Below, in pieces: positions 17,326-26,302 of a DNA stretch of 64,000 bases. Both the position numbers and the translations under genes were made by a program. Origin of the DNA: Dyadobacter linearis (GTDB lineage: Bacteria > Bacteroidota > Bacteroidia > Cytophagales > Spirosomataceae); NCBI RefSeq assembly GCF_907165045.1, contig NZ_CAJRAU010000004.1:1-64000 (forward strand), in the 5' to 3' direction. The notes beneath the pieces were generated by a model. It was not told where the DNA came from. It did not search any database and was given only the letters and a program-made list of their open reading frames with translations. Position 1 is the first letter of the stretch; the number at the start of each line of letters is the position of its first letter.

Positions 17326-18057
17326 TTAAATTTTATCCATATACCAGCTGATCATCCGCGCAGTTGCATCCGGCCGCTCTACCATGCCCATGTGACCGGC
17401 TTCCGCCAGAATAAACGGATAGCTCCGGTTTGGGAATTCGGATAAAGTGATCAGGCTTTCAAACGGTATCAGCTTATCCTGCATACCAATTATGAACAAA
17501 ACGGGGAATGGTAATGCCGCCAGAACGGCGGTCCGGTCGGGGCGGTTGATCATCGCAGTGATCCCTGCGATCAGCGCCTCAGCGGGTAGCTTCGAGTAAT
17601 GTCGGATATGCGCCTCCACTTTCTCAGGAAACAATTCCTTATACCGGTCGCCGAACATATTCGGACCTGTATTTTTGATAAATGTCTCTGTTCCTTTACT
17701 TCTTAATATTTCGATAGCCTGATTTCGCTGAGCCTTTTTTGCATCATCGTCGGCATAGGCGGTGGAATGGAACAGGCCGAAACCGTCTAGCATATCCTGA
17801 TATTTTTCAGCGAAAGCCAATGCAATATACCCGCCCATCGAATGCCCGATCAGCGTACATTTAAGGATATTGGCATTGGTCAAAAAGCGGTGCAGTTCGT
17901 CAGCATAATCTTCCACTGACTGGCAAAAAGTGAAGAGTGAAATATTGGGCCTGACAATCGTATAATACTCGTTAATGGTCGCGTCAACGTAGTCCCAGAT
18001 CGTATCGTCAGCTCCGTGACCGTGCAGTAATACCAGGGTTTTCCGGTGTAGATTCAT
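17326..18057 (-). CDS. Alpha/beta hydrolase
   Basis: 243 aa cytoplasmic-type hydrolase with no signal peptide. LLHGHGADDTIWD is the oxyanion region, GHSMGG holds the nucleophile Ser73, IGMQDKLIP the acid and EAGHMGMVERPD the His. It is most like small carboxylesterase or menaquinone/lactone-type hydrolases; the substrate cannot be assigned. It lies 56 bp downstream of fadD on the same strand and may share its transcript, which would fit thioester or ester turnover. Confidence 0.75.
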   Translation of the reverse strand: MNLHRKTLVLLHGHGADDTIWDYVDATINEYYTIVRPNISLFTFCQSVEDYADELHRFLTNANILKCTLIGHSMGGYIALAFAEKYQDMLDGFGLFHSTAYADDDAKKAQRNQAIEILRSKGTETFIKNTGPNMFGDRYKELFPEKVEAHIRHYSKLPAEALIAGITAMINRPDRTAVLAALPFPVLFIIGMQDKLIPFESLITLSEFPNRSYPFILAEAGHMGMVERPDATARMISWYMDKI

Positions 18058-18113
18058 ATATATCGGCTTTCATTGTTGAGAACTTATTTGCCTAAATATA
18101 CAGAAAGCTGACG

Positions 18114-19859
18114 CTAATTGTGCCCTGAACTCCCGATTTTCGCCATTTCCTCCTCCCGCAATGCTCTTCTCAGGATCTTGCCGACGTTGGTTTTGGGCAG
18201 CTCGCTGCGGAACTCGATCTGCTTCGGCCGCTTGTATCCTGTCAGGTTTTCCTTACAGTATTCACGTATCTTTTCCTCGGTTAATGCGGGGTCTTTTTTA
18301 ACAATATATACCTTCACCATCTCGCCCGATTTATCATCAGGAATGCCCACACAGGCTACTTCCAGCACACCCGGACATTGTGCGATCACGCCCTCTATTT
18401 CATTTGGATACACATTGAAACCCGAAACGAGTATCATATCTTTTTTCCGGTCGACGATCTTGAAAAAACCGTCCGGATCCTCGATACCAATATCCCCGGT
18501 TTTGAACCATCGGCCATTTTTATCTTCAAAAATAACTTTCTCAGTTTCATCCGGCCTATTGTAATACCCAAGCATAATTTGCGGTCCTTTTGCACATATT
18601 TCGCCTTTTTCACCCACAGGCAGCCAGTTTCCATCGTCACTCAGAATGCGCATTTCGGTGCTCGGAAAAGGAAGCCCGATCGTGCCTTGTCTGTGTTTGT
18701 CGTCGAGCGGGTTTACCGAAAGTACCGGCGAAGTTTCAGAAAGTCCGTAACCTTCCACCAGTATGCAGCCCGTTGTTTCTTCCCACCTGTCAGCCACTAC
18801 CTTTTGCAAAGCCATTCCACCCGCAATGGTGATTTTCAGTTCGCTGAAATCTACTGAAGCGAACTCGGGATTATTCAGTAAGCCGTTAAAAAGAGTATTT
18901 AGTCCGGGGAAAATATGGAACCGGAATTTTTTAAGCTCTTTAATAAATGCCGGAATATCTTTGGGATTAGTGATCAAAACATTCAATGCGCCCCACTTAA
19001 TACCACATAACCCATTGATTGTCATCGCAAAAACGTGGTACAAAGGCAGCGCGCCGACTAGTGTAAGCTGATTTGAATTGGGCGATTTCCGCATTTTGGA
19101 CATCAGCCACTCATTTATTCCCTCCACATTCGCAATCAGGTTGCGGTGACTCAGCATGGCGCCTTTCGAAATGCCGGTAGTGCCGCCGGTATATTGAATG
19201 AATGCGACGTCAATACCAGAAACATTAGGTCGCTTGTAGGTAAGTCCCGCACCGGTTGCAATCGCCGTAGAAAAGCTGGTAGCCTGCGGAATATGGTAAT
19301 CCGGGACCATTTTCTTTACATATTTAACTACCGCATTCACAATGAGCTTCTTGGGAAAGCCCATCAGGTCGCCGATCTCCGTAATAATTACGTGTTGTAT
19401 ATTGGTATTTTCAAGAACCTTTTGAAGATTTTGTGCAAAGTTCGCCAGTATCACGATCGCTTTTGCCCCTGAGTCTTTGAACTGGTGCTGCATTTCACGG
19501 CACGTGTAAAGCGGATTGGTATTCACGATCACCAGTCCCGCCCTGATTGCGCCCATCATAGCTACCGGATATTGCAGCAGGTTAGGCATTTGAATCGCAA
19601 TCCGGTCACCCTGTTTCAGGCCGACACTCTGCAGGTAAGCCGCGAAGTTCCTGGAAAGCGCATCCAACTGGCTGAATGTGATCGCCTTACCCATATTCGT
19701 ATAAGCTGGCTTTTCTGCATTTTGCTGAAAGCTGATCTCCATCATCTCAACGAGCGAAGAGTAAGCGTCCGGGTTAATTTCGAATGGAATACCTTCCGGA
19801 TAATTTTTAAGCCACGGATAAGAATCCTTTGAAGACTCAATCATAATAGTGGGGGCCAA
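18114..19859 (-). CDS. fadD: Long-chain fatty-acid--CoA ligase
   Basis: 581 aa adenylate-forming enzyme. It activates fatty acids as acyl-AMP and then acyl-CoA. Motifs: YTGGTTGISKGAMLSHRNL (P-loop type A3), the GYGLSETSPVLSVNP region, KTGDIGIEDPDGFFKIVDRKKD and the C-terminal Lys motif PKTNVGKILRRALRE. Length and motif order match FadD. Partners nearby are a hydrolase and a surface lipase-like lipoprotein on the same strand. Confidence 0.88.
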   Translation of the reverse strand: MAPTIMIESSKDSYPWLKNYPEGIPFEINPDAYSSLVEMMEISFQQNAEKPAYTNMGKAITFSQLDALSRNFAAYLQSVGLKQGDRIAIQMPNLLQYPVAMMGAIRAGLVIVNTNPLYTCREMQHQFKDSGAKAIVILANFAQNLQKVLENTNIQHVIITEIGDLMGFPKKLIVNAVVKYVKKMVPDYHIPQATSFSTAIATGAGLTYKRPNVSGIDVAFIQYTGGTTGISKGAMLSHRNLIANVEGINEWLMSKMRKSPNSNQLTLVGALPLYHVFAMTINGLCGIKWGALNVLITNPKDIPAFIKELKKFRFHIFPGLNTLFNGLLNNPEFASVDFSELKITIAGGMALQKVVADRWEETTGCILVEGYGLSETSPVLSVNPLDDKHRQGTIGLPFPSTEMRILSDDGNWLPVGEKGEICAKGPQIMLGYYNRPDETEKVIFEDKNGRWFKTGDIGIEDPDGFFKIVDRKKDMILVSGFNVYPNEIEGVIAQCPGVLEVACVGIPDDKSGEMVKVYIVKKDPALTEEKIREYCKENLTGYKRPKQIEFRSELPKTNVGKILRRALREEEMAKIGSSGHN

Positions 19860-19980
19860 GGGTTTCAGAACTGCGTTCGGTAGCTTAATGTAAATAATTA
19901 AGCCAAAACTTTATTACTACAATGCAATTAATTTTCGCACGCAGCAATGTCATATTAAAACGAAAAGCCTGATTCTGCTA

Positions 19981-20511
19981 TTATCTACGGGAAATTTCCC
20001 AGCGCCACAATAATCCATCTTCCGGATCATTCACATCTTCTGTCTGGGCAAAACCAATTTTCTCCAGCAGGCGGGCGGAGGCATTTTCTTCTGAAAGCGT
20101 GTGCGCCACTACTTTTAATACGCCGGATTGACGGAATGCGTGGTCAACAAGTCCCTTTGCAGTTTCAGTACCAAGTCCTTTTCCACGGTGGGAAGGCATA
20201 ATTTCGTAACCGATTTCCACCATACCTGTTGAATCAGGTTCTCCCTTGTAGCCGCAGGATCCGATCAGTTGGTTGTCGGGCTTGTAAATAATAAGATAAA
20301 CCCACCAGTTCCGAAGCGGCGGATGCGCTTTCCAGCGGTGGTAGGAAGGGGTAAAAGTATCGCGGAATTCGGTCCATTTCTTTGGAACATTCACGCCCAT
20401 CACCCTGGCGAGTGTGTTATTTCCCAGACGGATCGCATCAAATAGGGTGTCGTCGCAGGGTACTATTCTTAAATTAGGGGTCTCAATCATATCGTGAATA
20501 TCGACCCCCAA
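19981..20511 (-). CDS. GNAT acetyltransferase, RimJ/RimL-like
   Basis: 176 aa. It shows the acetyl-CoA loop HRGKGLGTETAKGLVDHAF and the ENASARLLEKIGFAQTE segment of the GNAT fold, with the YLIIYKPDNQLIGSCGY strand pair ahead of it. Such proteins acetylate ribosomal proteins, small amines or antibiotics; the target is unknown. It starts 9 bp after the stop of the coiled-coil membrane protein gene, so it is probably the last gene of that operon. Confidence 0.8.
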   Translation of the reverse strand: MGVDIHDMIETPNLRIVPCDDTLFDAIRLGNNTLARVMGVNVPKKWTEFRDTFTPSYHRWKAHPPLRNWWVYLIIYKPDNQLIGSCGYKGEPDSTGMVEIGYEIMPSHRGKGLGTETAKGLVDHAFRQSGVLKVVAHTLSEENASARLLEKIGFAQTEDVNDPEDGLLWRWEISRR

Positions 20512-20520
20512 TTTAAGAAA

Positions 20521-21912
20521 CTATGAATTGTTTTCGTCGAAACGATCTGTAATTGCTTTTCTGATCGCCTGGTGCGGACGCATTCCCGAGCTCTTTGTCC
20601 GCGAAACAGCGCGGTCGGCTGAGGCATTCGACCGGGCGCGCAATGCCAGGTTGGAAACCGTCAGATGGCTGTCTCTCCACGAATCATATTCCTCTTCGCT
20701 CATCACATCGCGGCTCACCTTACCATGTGCATAACCATCACCAAATGATTGGATTCTGCTATCAGTAAGTGCATTGCGGCGTTCGGCTTCCAAGCTTTCT
20801 ATCTCAGCGCGGATTGCCGCTTCTTCCTCCCGAAGCTCTTCCAGTTTCGGCAACAATGCGAGGTCATTTTCAAGGATGCTTTTTTGCGTCATGTGCAGGT
20901 TAAGCTGTTCCTGAAGTGGCTCCATTTGTTTCAAAATTCTTTTTCTGCGTCTTCTTAACCTGCCTAGTTTCGGGTCAATTTGCAGCCAGCGGTACCAAAA
21001 ACCCTGCAACACCGGCAGCGCCATACCCAGCGAAACCGCACCCGCCACTGCAAATAACACCCCGCTTAGTACGAAAGAAAGCAGCGCCCACGGACTATTC
21101 ACCAGATCCATATTCAGCTGATCCGAATTGCGCAATGCGCCTTCGATCTTATCAGTCAGCTCAGGACTGCTGATCGGCGCGCCTGTAAGTGGATCAACTG
21201 CATTGAGTTGCAGGTTTTTGACTGATTTATTGATTGCTTCTTTTAGCTTGTCTGTCCTATAAGCTTCATACCGGAACCAACCAAGAATAACCAGCGTAAC
21301 GATCGCGAAAATTGAGAGTGTCAGTTTAAATCCGGCATATCTCGACCTTGCCTTCGGTGTTTCGTTTTTATGATAAGGTTCTTCAACGAGCCTGTCGTAA
21401 GCAGGTTTTAATAGAATAGACAACATCGCCAAACCAATTGCAAATGCCCACGCTTCATTCGGATTTCTGATATTCAGCGCATAAGCCACAATTTCGTGGG
21501 AAATGATCAGATCACCGGCTATGAAAGAAATTCCGGCGGCCAGAAATATTAATCCCGCAACCAATGAATAGGAAGGCGCTTTTTCAGCTCTTTTTTCCCG
21601 CAGCTGCTCCGATTGCACATCAATATCGACTACCGATCTTTCCAGATCTTTCATCTGCCGGGCGGTGCCGTTGAGGGCCATCATTTCGGCCTGCAACTTA
21701 TCATAAGCACCCTTGTGCAGTTGCTGCGTTTCCTGGGTTCTGGTTTTCACAGCAGATAATTCTTCTTTTTTAGAGCCAAGGCGCTCCCGGATCCAGTCGT
21801 GATTGACATCGCTGGATAAATATGATTCGTAAACCTGGCGGTCAATTCCCTCGATACCACGTGTATAACCGTGCTGGTAATCGCCGTTTTCGTTTGGATT
21901 TTGCTCGTTCAT
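20521..21912 (-). CDS. Unrecognised four-TM protein with flanking coiled coils (463 aa)
   Basis: I do not recognise a family. The layout is a hydrophilic N-terminal segment and coiled coil (about 40-110), two membrane helices (about 115-170), a basic loop, a third helix (about 200-220), an exposed segment of about 55 residues, a fourth helix (about 275-300), then a long basic-to-acidic coiled coil (about 320-395) and a charged tail. The gene at 21990 has the same order of coiled coil, four helices, coiled coil, which suggests they form a membrane complex or are ancient paralogues. The two genes are 77 bp apart on one strand. Confidence 0.7.
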   Translation of the reverse strand: MNEQNPNENGDYQHGYTRGIEGIDRQVYESYLSSDVNHDWIRERLGSKKEELSAVKTRTQETQQLHKGAYDKLQAEMMALNGTARQMKDLERSVVDIDVQSEQLREKRAEKAPSYSLVAGLIFLAAGISFIAGDLIISHEIVAYALNIRNPNEAWAFAIGLAMLSILLKPAYDRLVEEPYHKNETPKARSRYAGFKLTLSIFAIVTLVILGWFRYEAYRTDKLKEAINKSVKNLQLNAVDPLTGAPISSPELTDKIEGALRNSDQLNMDLVNSPWALLSFVLSGVLFAVAGAVSLGMALPVLQGFWYRWLQIDPKLGRLRRRRKRILKQMEPLQEQLNLHMTQKSILENDLALLPKLEELREEEAAIRAEIESLEAERRNALTDSRIQSFGDGYAHGKVSRDVMSEEEYDSWRDSHLTVSNLALRARSNASADRAVSRTKSSGMRPHQAIRKAITDRFDENNS

Positions 21913-21989
21913 GATCTGTTATCTTTTATTGATCAGGTGGGAGATTTGAAAAAATCAGGCCATCGGGCCGGTAGTGTCGCTTCAAAAAG

Positions 21990-23129
21990 CTACTTAATAC
22001 CCTTCTGGATCAGGTTGAGCTGGCGGGTTGTAAGCTCATTTTTCATGCGGCGGGCGAGAAAGAACTCACTTTCGAAAAGTTTGATCAGCATATCGCGCTT
22101 CGCAAAAAGCCGGTCGCGCTCGGTTTCGGAAGCGCTTTGTTCCCGGAGAACCTGCCACTTTTTGACCCTTAATTCATCAATCTCTTCCTGTAATACCTGA
22201 CAGTCAGCCTCCCAGTTGGAAGTATTGTCTCGATAATCGCGCCGGTCGTTCCTGATATTCAGCCACGATTGCAGATCCTTGCGGAGCACGGTGATATTGC
22301 TCAGCAGTAATTTTCCCGCAAATAGGAAAAGGAAGAATACGAATATAAAAAGGGCGAATGCCTGCCACCACGTTTGATACGTAATCACATTTGCAAATAC
22401 AAAAAGTGCAGCTGCAAAAGGCAAACCCACTTCTTCGAGCAGCGATTTCCAGGTTACCTTCGATTCCGTATCATGAAACAATGAGATCTTGCCAAACAAA
22501 CTGAACATTCCAGCGAGGAAAACGCCCAAAGCGATCCACGAATTATCTGCAAAAGCGGGCTTTAAAGATTCCCTGATCAGGAAAAAGTTGCCGATACACA
22601 TCGCAATGCAAAGGCTGATCCCTATTAATGTTCTGGGTAAATGGTGCTCGCCGGCTAGCTTGTCCGCAGGATTTTTCAGCTTCTCCTGTAACTCTTCGAT
22701 CCGGTTGTTTTTCTGACCGATAAACAGGTTCAATTCCTGGATCCGCTCATTCTGCTGTTCAATATTCGCAATATGCTCAGCTGAGAGATTAGAAAAGTAC
22801 TTTTGGATTATATCTGTTTTTTCGTTCGGGTCAGATTCCGACAGTCCGAACAAAACGCCTTCGTCGCGCAGCATATCTTCGTCTTCCAGCCAATATGGGA
22901 TTGTCACTTCCACCCGCTGCAATTCCCGTACTTCCGGCTCAGGCTGTGGTGCTGCATATTGAATAGGTGCAGGCCTTACCTCCGCGACGGGAATGTGTTT
23001 ATCATCCGCGTAAATGGCATTTGATATGGGTTTCTGGTCGGTTTCGACAGGTTCGTCGTCGTAGTATTGATCCTCATCCGACGCTTTCGAACGGAACCAG
23101 TTCGCAATGTATTCAGTGAATTTGGCCAT
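21990..23129 (-). CDS. Unrecognised four-TM protein with flanking coiled coils (379 aa)
   Basis: No family recognised. The N-terminal 90 residues are acidic and Pro/Glu-rich. A coiled coil follows around 110-145 (IEQQNERIQELNLFIGQKNN). Four hydrophobic helices lie between about 155 and 270, and a second coiled coil (about 280-345) ends in a Lys/Arg-rich tail. There is no signal peptide, so both ends are probably cytoplasmic. It shares this plan with its neighbour at 20521. The upstream gene ends 97 bp away. Confidence 0.7.
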   Translation of the reverse strand: MAKFTEYIANWFRSKASDEDQYYDDEPVETDQKPISNAIYADDKHIPVAEVRPAPIQYAAPQPEPEVRELQRVEVTIPYWLEDEDMLRDEGVLFGLSESDPNEKTDIIQKYFSNLSAEHIANIEQQNERIQELNLFIGQKNNRIEELQEKLKNPADKLAGEHHLPRTLIGISLCIAMCIGNFFLIRESLKPAFADNSWIALGVFLAGMFSLFGKISLFHDTESKVTWKSLLEEVGLPFAAALFVFANVITYQTWWQAFALFIFVFFLFLFAGKLLLSNITVLRKDLQSWLNIRNDRRDYRDNTSNWEADCQVLQEEIDELRVKKWQVLREQSASETERDRLFAKRDMLIKLFESEFFLARRMKNELTTRQLNLIQKGIK

Positions 23130-23226
23130 AGATTTTCATGGGTTAGCCTGCGATTATCCATGAAAACAGGGAAATTCACTACATTATTGTGATGACCGGC
23201 ATTTAAATAGCGTAACCCGCTCGTAA

Positions 23227-23844
23227 CTAGGACATTTCGAACATTTGCTTCAATGCCTGCCAGAGTTTTTTCTTCAAATTACGGTCCGCTTCAATCACTA
23301 CCAGCGGGTCGGCTAACAGGAACCAGATCCCGTCGATATTTTTAGGGGTATAGGGCGCGAGCAGCAGGTCAAGGTGCAGCCTGATCAGCGGTACACCGAA
23401 TGTGATGAAAAAATTGGTTCTCTTTTCTGAAAACACTTTCCGCGCATCCTGGCCGGGTAAAAAGCTGAAATTCAGAATATCTGCATGCTCGGTTGAATGG
23501 CCGACAGCTTTGAGGATATTGTCCAGAAAAAGCGCCTCCGAAGCGAGCATATCTTTTTGCTTCTGCTCGTCGATCAGGATCAGGACTTTGTGTTTAAGTT
23601 TTGGAAAATCAGGAGCGGCAGGCGGGGGAACAACCGGCGTCGCGGGCAATACTGTTTTAGGCTCGGCAACTACGGGCGCGGAAACTTCGGGTACCGGCGT
23701 TTTTGCCTGAGGTTCCGGTAAAGTTTTCGCGGAAACCTCTGCTAGCGCAGGTTTCGCCTCCACCGGAGCAGCAACAATATCTTCGGGCAGCTGAAAGAGC
23801 GTTTCATGCTGGTAAAGAATCTGGAAAAATGCAGAAGAGCTCAT
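23227..23844 (-). CDS. Hypothetical protein with Pro/Ala linker; C-terminal domain resembles DNA polymerase III psi
   Basis: 205 aa. There is a short N-terminal helix, then a Pro/Ala/Val/Glu-rich linker (about 25-75), then a compact domain. The domain starts with the strand KVLILIDEQ, continues with FLDNILKAVGHSTEHADILN and ITFGVPLIRL, and closes with EADRNLKKKLWQALKQMF. The closing pattern and the strand-helix opening remind me of the psi (HolD) subunit of the clamp loader, which ends with a similar ALW helix. This is pattern similarity only. The gene sits between an exported nuclease (11 bp) and the coiled-coil membrane genes. Confidence 0.6.
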   Translation of the reverse strand: MSSSAFFQILYQHETLFQLPEDIVAAPVEAKPALAEVSAKTLPEPQAKTPVPEVSAPVVAEPKTVLPATPVVPPPAAPDFPKLKHKVLILIDEQKQKDMLASEALFLDNILKAVGHSTEHADILNFSFLPGQDARKVFSEKRTNFFITFGVPLIRLHLDLLLAPYTPKNIDGIWFLLADPLVVIEADRNLKKKLWQALKQMFEMS

Positions 23845-23855
23845 TGGTTTTCAGC

Positions 23856-24404
23856 TTAAAGTTTACCCACAGAATAGTCCGCAACACTCCATATTCCAAT
23901 CCGCTGTTTTCTCGCCTGTTTTTCAAGATTCGCATATTCGGTACTGGTCGAATATTTCTTGAAATGCACAGCAAGTCCTTGTTTGACGAGTTCTTTATTC
24001 AGAACCCTCCCGTCGGGCAATACTACCTCACCAAGCAGCCTCCCATATTTGTCGAAGTTACCTGCGTGCCGGATCTGTATGGTTTTCCGAAAGCAGGCGT
24101 CGCTCGTAAATTGTTTGGCTACCTTATAAAATGGCCGGCCGCGCTCAGGCGAATTCACGTGCAAGAAGCGGATCCTGACCGGCATTCCGGAGCGGCGCCC
24201 CGCTTTTTTTCCACTAAATATATATTTCAGTTCGATCGTATCTCCATCCTGTATTCCAATTACCTCCGCCCGGAGCGGGTTCGGTAAAGTTTGTTGCTGG
24301 ATGTAAGTTTCTTCTGAACTTGAATGGTTGACAAAGGCAGTTAATGCGAAAAAGCAAATCAGGAATGTCAGTTTCCTGAGGGTAAATTTTAAAAAAGATT
24401 GCAC
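23856..24404 (-). CDS. Exported thermonuclease (SNase) family protein
   Basis: 182 aa with an N-terminal signal peptide or anchor (about 1-25). The SNase fold is clear: IQDGDTIEL (Asp55), RFLHVNSPE with Arg79 and Glu87 at the same 8-residue spacing as Arg35/Glu43 of staphylococcal nuclease, and DKYGRLLG with Arg122 (Arg87). The calcium ligand corresponding to Asp40 is Asn84 here. The enzyme probably cuts DNA or RNA in the periplasm or outside. The gene follows the sulfite dehydrogenase pair by 48 bp and precedes the psi-like gene by 11 bp. Confidence 0.85.
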   Translation of the reverse strand: MQSFLKFTLRKLTFLICFFALTAFVNHSSSEETYIQQQTLPNPLRAEVIGIQDGDTIELKYIFSGKKAGRRSGMPVRIRFLHVNSPERGRPFYKVAKQFTSDACFRKTIQIRHAGNFDKYGRLLGEVVLPDGRVLNKELVKQGLAVHFKKYSTSTEYANLEKQARKQRIGIWSVADYSVGKL

Positions 24405-24452
24405 GCGTTTTTACTAAAATAAAAAATAGAAATAAGGAAGAAAAGCCGGGCA

Positions 24453-24851
24453 CTATTGTTCCAGCTTGTACCATTTGACGTTTTTCAGCGGAGCCCGGCG
24501 GGTGGAGGCGATCGTTGGGCCGTAGTGTTTTTCCAGATAATCGAGTACAGGCTTCTCTGTTTCGCCCAGATCCCATAGGTTGTGATTTTGCTGCATCCAG
24601 CGGATCTTCTGTTTCCAGCCGTCGCGGGTAAACCTGTTGTTCAGGATCAGTTTCGAATTGTGGCAGTTCGTACACTGGGCCTTCACGAGGTACAGGTTTT
24701 CATCCGTAACCAGACCAGTTTCCTTGTCTTTTTTCAAGGTATCCGATTGCATTACAGCAAAGGAACGCTCTGGACTCAGCTCATTTACATTCGGGGTAAA
24801 TGAAAAAAGGAATATCCCGATACTTGTTAAAAAAATCAATAACAGTTTCAT
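24453..24851 (-). CDS. Small exported c-type cytochrome, probable SorB-like partner of the sulfite dehydrogenase
   Basis: 132 aa with a signal peptide and a single heme site CTNCH (Cys60, Cys63, His64). RDGWKQKIRWMQQNHNLWDL and the C-terminal helix LDYLEKHYG complete a small monoheme cytochrome. The Met in IRWMQ is a possible sixth ligand. It starts 10 bp after the molybdopterin oxidoreductase gene, the arrangement seen for SorA-SorB, in which the cytochrome takes electrons from sulfite oxidation. Confidence 0.82.
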   Translation of the reverse strand: MKLLLIFLTSIGIFLFSFTPNVNELSPERSFAVMQSDTLKKDKETGLVTDENLYLVKAQCTNCHNSKLILNNRFTRDGWKQKIRWMQQNHNLWDLGETEKPVLDYLEKHYGPTIASTRRAPLKNVKWYKLEQ

Positions 24852-24861
24852 AATGTAGCTT

Positions 24862-26094
24862 TTAGCCGACTTTCACCGCAATTCTCTCACACGCATTATT
24901 CAGGTAACCGCCAGGATTCCACGCCGGGATTACCATCGGCTGCGCATTACCTTTCGAGTCGGTCGCTTTCACCCAAACTTCATAATATCCGTTTGAAGGA
25001 AATTTAATATTTGTATTCCAATGCTGCCAGGCGAGCCGATTCGCCGGCGCTTCCAACTTGCATTCTTTCCAGGTAGAACCAAAATCGATAGATACTTCCA
25101 CTTTCTTAACGGAAAGATCGCCTGCCCACGCATGTCCACGCATGGCAAGTTCTTTATCCGGCGCGATCATAGCGCCCGATTTTGGAAAAGTGATCAGCGA
25201 CTTCACCGGCATTGACTCGATAATGCGGAAATACTGATCCGTTTGCGGAACATCTTCACCCGGCGCAACCGGACTTTTAGGCATTCTGTAACTATGTCCC
25301 TCCATTTTCGCCCCGTCGTGCACCTTGTTACGCACCGAAATACTGCTCAGCCATTTTCCTGAAACCGAAGCCGGCCAGCCACCGATTACCAGCCTGAGCG
25401 GGTAACCGTGAAATTCAGGAATATCCTTTCCATTCAGTTGCCAGGCGATCAGTGTCTCATTTTCCAATGCTTTTGCAATAGGTACCCCGCGTGAAATCGC
25501 TTCTTTTTTCGGGTCGCGGCTCAGGTGCTGGTCTTTGCCGTGATATCCAATATAAACTGCATCGTCTTTAATCCCCACATCAGCCAGAATATCCTTCAAC
25601 CGCACACCGGTCCACGAGGCACAATGCACAGCGCCCTGCCCCCACTGGTTTCCAGAAGCCTGCGGCTGGAAACCCGACCGGCCATTCCCGCCACATTCAA
25701 GTACAAGCTGGTACGTATAGGTTTTAAATTTCTTCTTAAGTTCTTCCAGTGTATAGGTTTTCGGCGCCTTCGCAGATTCTCCGTCAATAGTAAGCGTCCA
25801 CTTGCTTACATCGATTTTTTCTGGGATGAGTCCGTTATTTCGGATAAACATTTTTTCGACCGGCGTGATCTTGTCGTCCAGCAAATGCACCGGCGATTCC
25901 ACATTCCAGGGTTTGTCACCCTGCACGATCATTTCCGGATTTTTACCTTTTAATGCGTCGCCTTCGTCCCATTGCAGGGGTATATATCCTTCGGGCATTT
26001 TATCAGCAAATACCATTTGACTGCCCAAAGCAGTGCCAAGAACAGTTAAGCCGCTCTTCTTCAAAAAACCTCTTCTATCTAATGCAGGCTTCAT
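24862..26094 (-). CDS. Tat-exported molybdopterin sulfite dehydrogenase/oxidase (SorA-like)
   Basis: 410 aa from the chosen start. An upstream ATG at 26130 is in frame but overlaps a -7 promoter box, and the start used here gives a compact Tat signal (DRRGFLKKSG). The oxidoreductase-molybdopterin domain includes LECGGNGRSGF with Cys134 as the expected molybdenum ligand, HCASWTGVRLKDIL and YPLRLVIGGW, followed by the Mo-co dimerisation domain (KVEVSIDFGSTWKECKL). The family oxidises sulfite to sulfate or a related thio compound. With the adjacent cytochrome, a periplasmic sulfite:cytochrome c oxidoreductase is likely. Confidence 0.85.
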   Translation of the reverse strand: MKPALDRRGFLKKSGLTVLGTALGSQMVFADKMPEGYIPLQWDEGDALKGKNPEMIVQGDKPWNVESPVHLLDDKITPVEKMFIRNNGLIPEKIDVSKWTLTIDGESAKAPKTYTLEELKKKFKTYTYQLVLECGGNGRSGFQPQASGNQWGQGAVHCASWTGVRLKDILADVGIKDDAVYIGYHGKDQHLSRDPKKEAISRGVPIAKALENETLIAWQLNGKDIPEFHGYPLRLVIGGWPASVSGKWLSSISVRNKVHDGAKMEGHSYRMPKSPVAPGEDVPQTDQYFRIIESMPVKSLITFPKSGAMIAPDKELAMRGHAWAGDLSVKKVEVSIDFGSTWKECKLEAPANRLAWQHWNTNIKFPSNGYYEVWVKATDSKGNAQPMVIPAWNPGGYLNNACERIAVKVG

Positions 26095-26127
26095 TTTGGA
26101 TTCAGGAAAAATTTCTTGTTCGATAAC

Positions 26128-26135
26128 CAAATTTA
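26128..26135 (-). promoter_or_regulatory. Possible -7 promoter element of the sulfite dehydrogenase operon
   Basis: Minus-strand box TAAATTTG fits TAnnTTTG. It covers the in-frame ATG at 26128-26130, which argues that translation starts at 26094. The -33 region is poor. Confidence 0.4.
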
Positions 26136-26187
26136 GATAATCCTGTCTGGTTACCTAGTCCGAAAGCTGATAATAAGCAAATTTTAC

Positions 26188-26219
26188 ACAAAAAAAGAGG
26201 CTACCAACCGGGTAGCCTC
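26188..26219 (-). terminator. Terminator of the ferritin-like operon
   Basis: A perfect 9-bp stem GAGGCTACC / GGTAGCCTC at 26197-26219, followed on the minus strand by TTTTTTTGTG. It is downstream of the gene ending at 26303. Confidence 0.88.
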
Positions 26220-26302
26220 AAAGTCAAGAATAGTGCGTTGTAACACTTCGAACTTACTGTCACATACAAGTGTATGTATACGTCCAACAGGGGAAGATTT
26301 AC

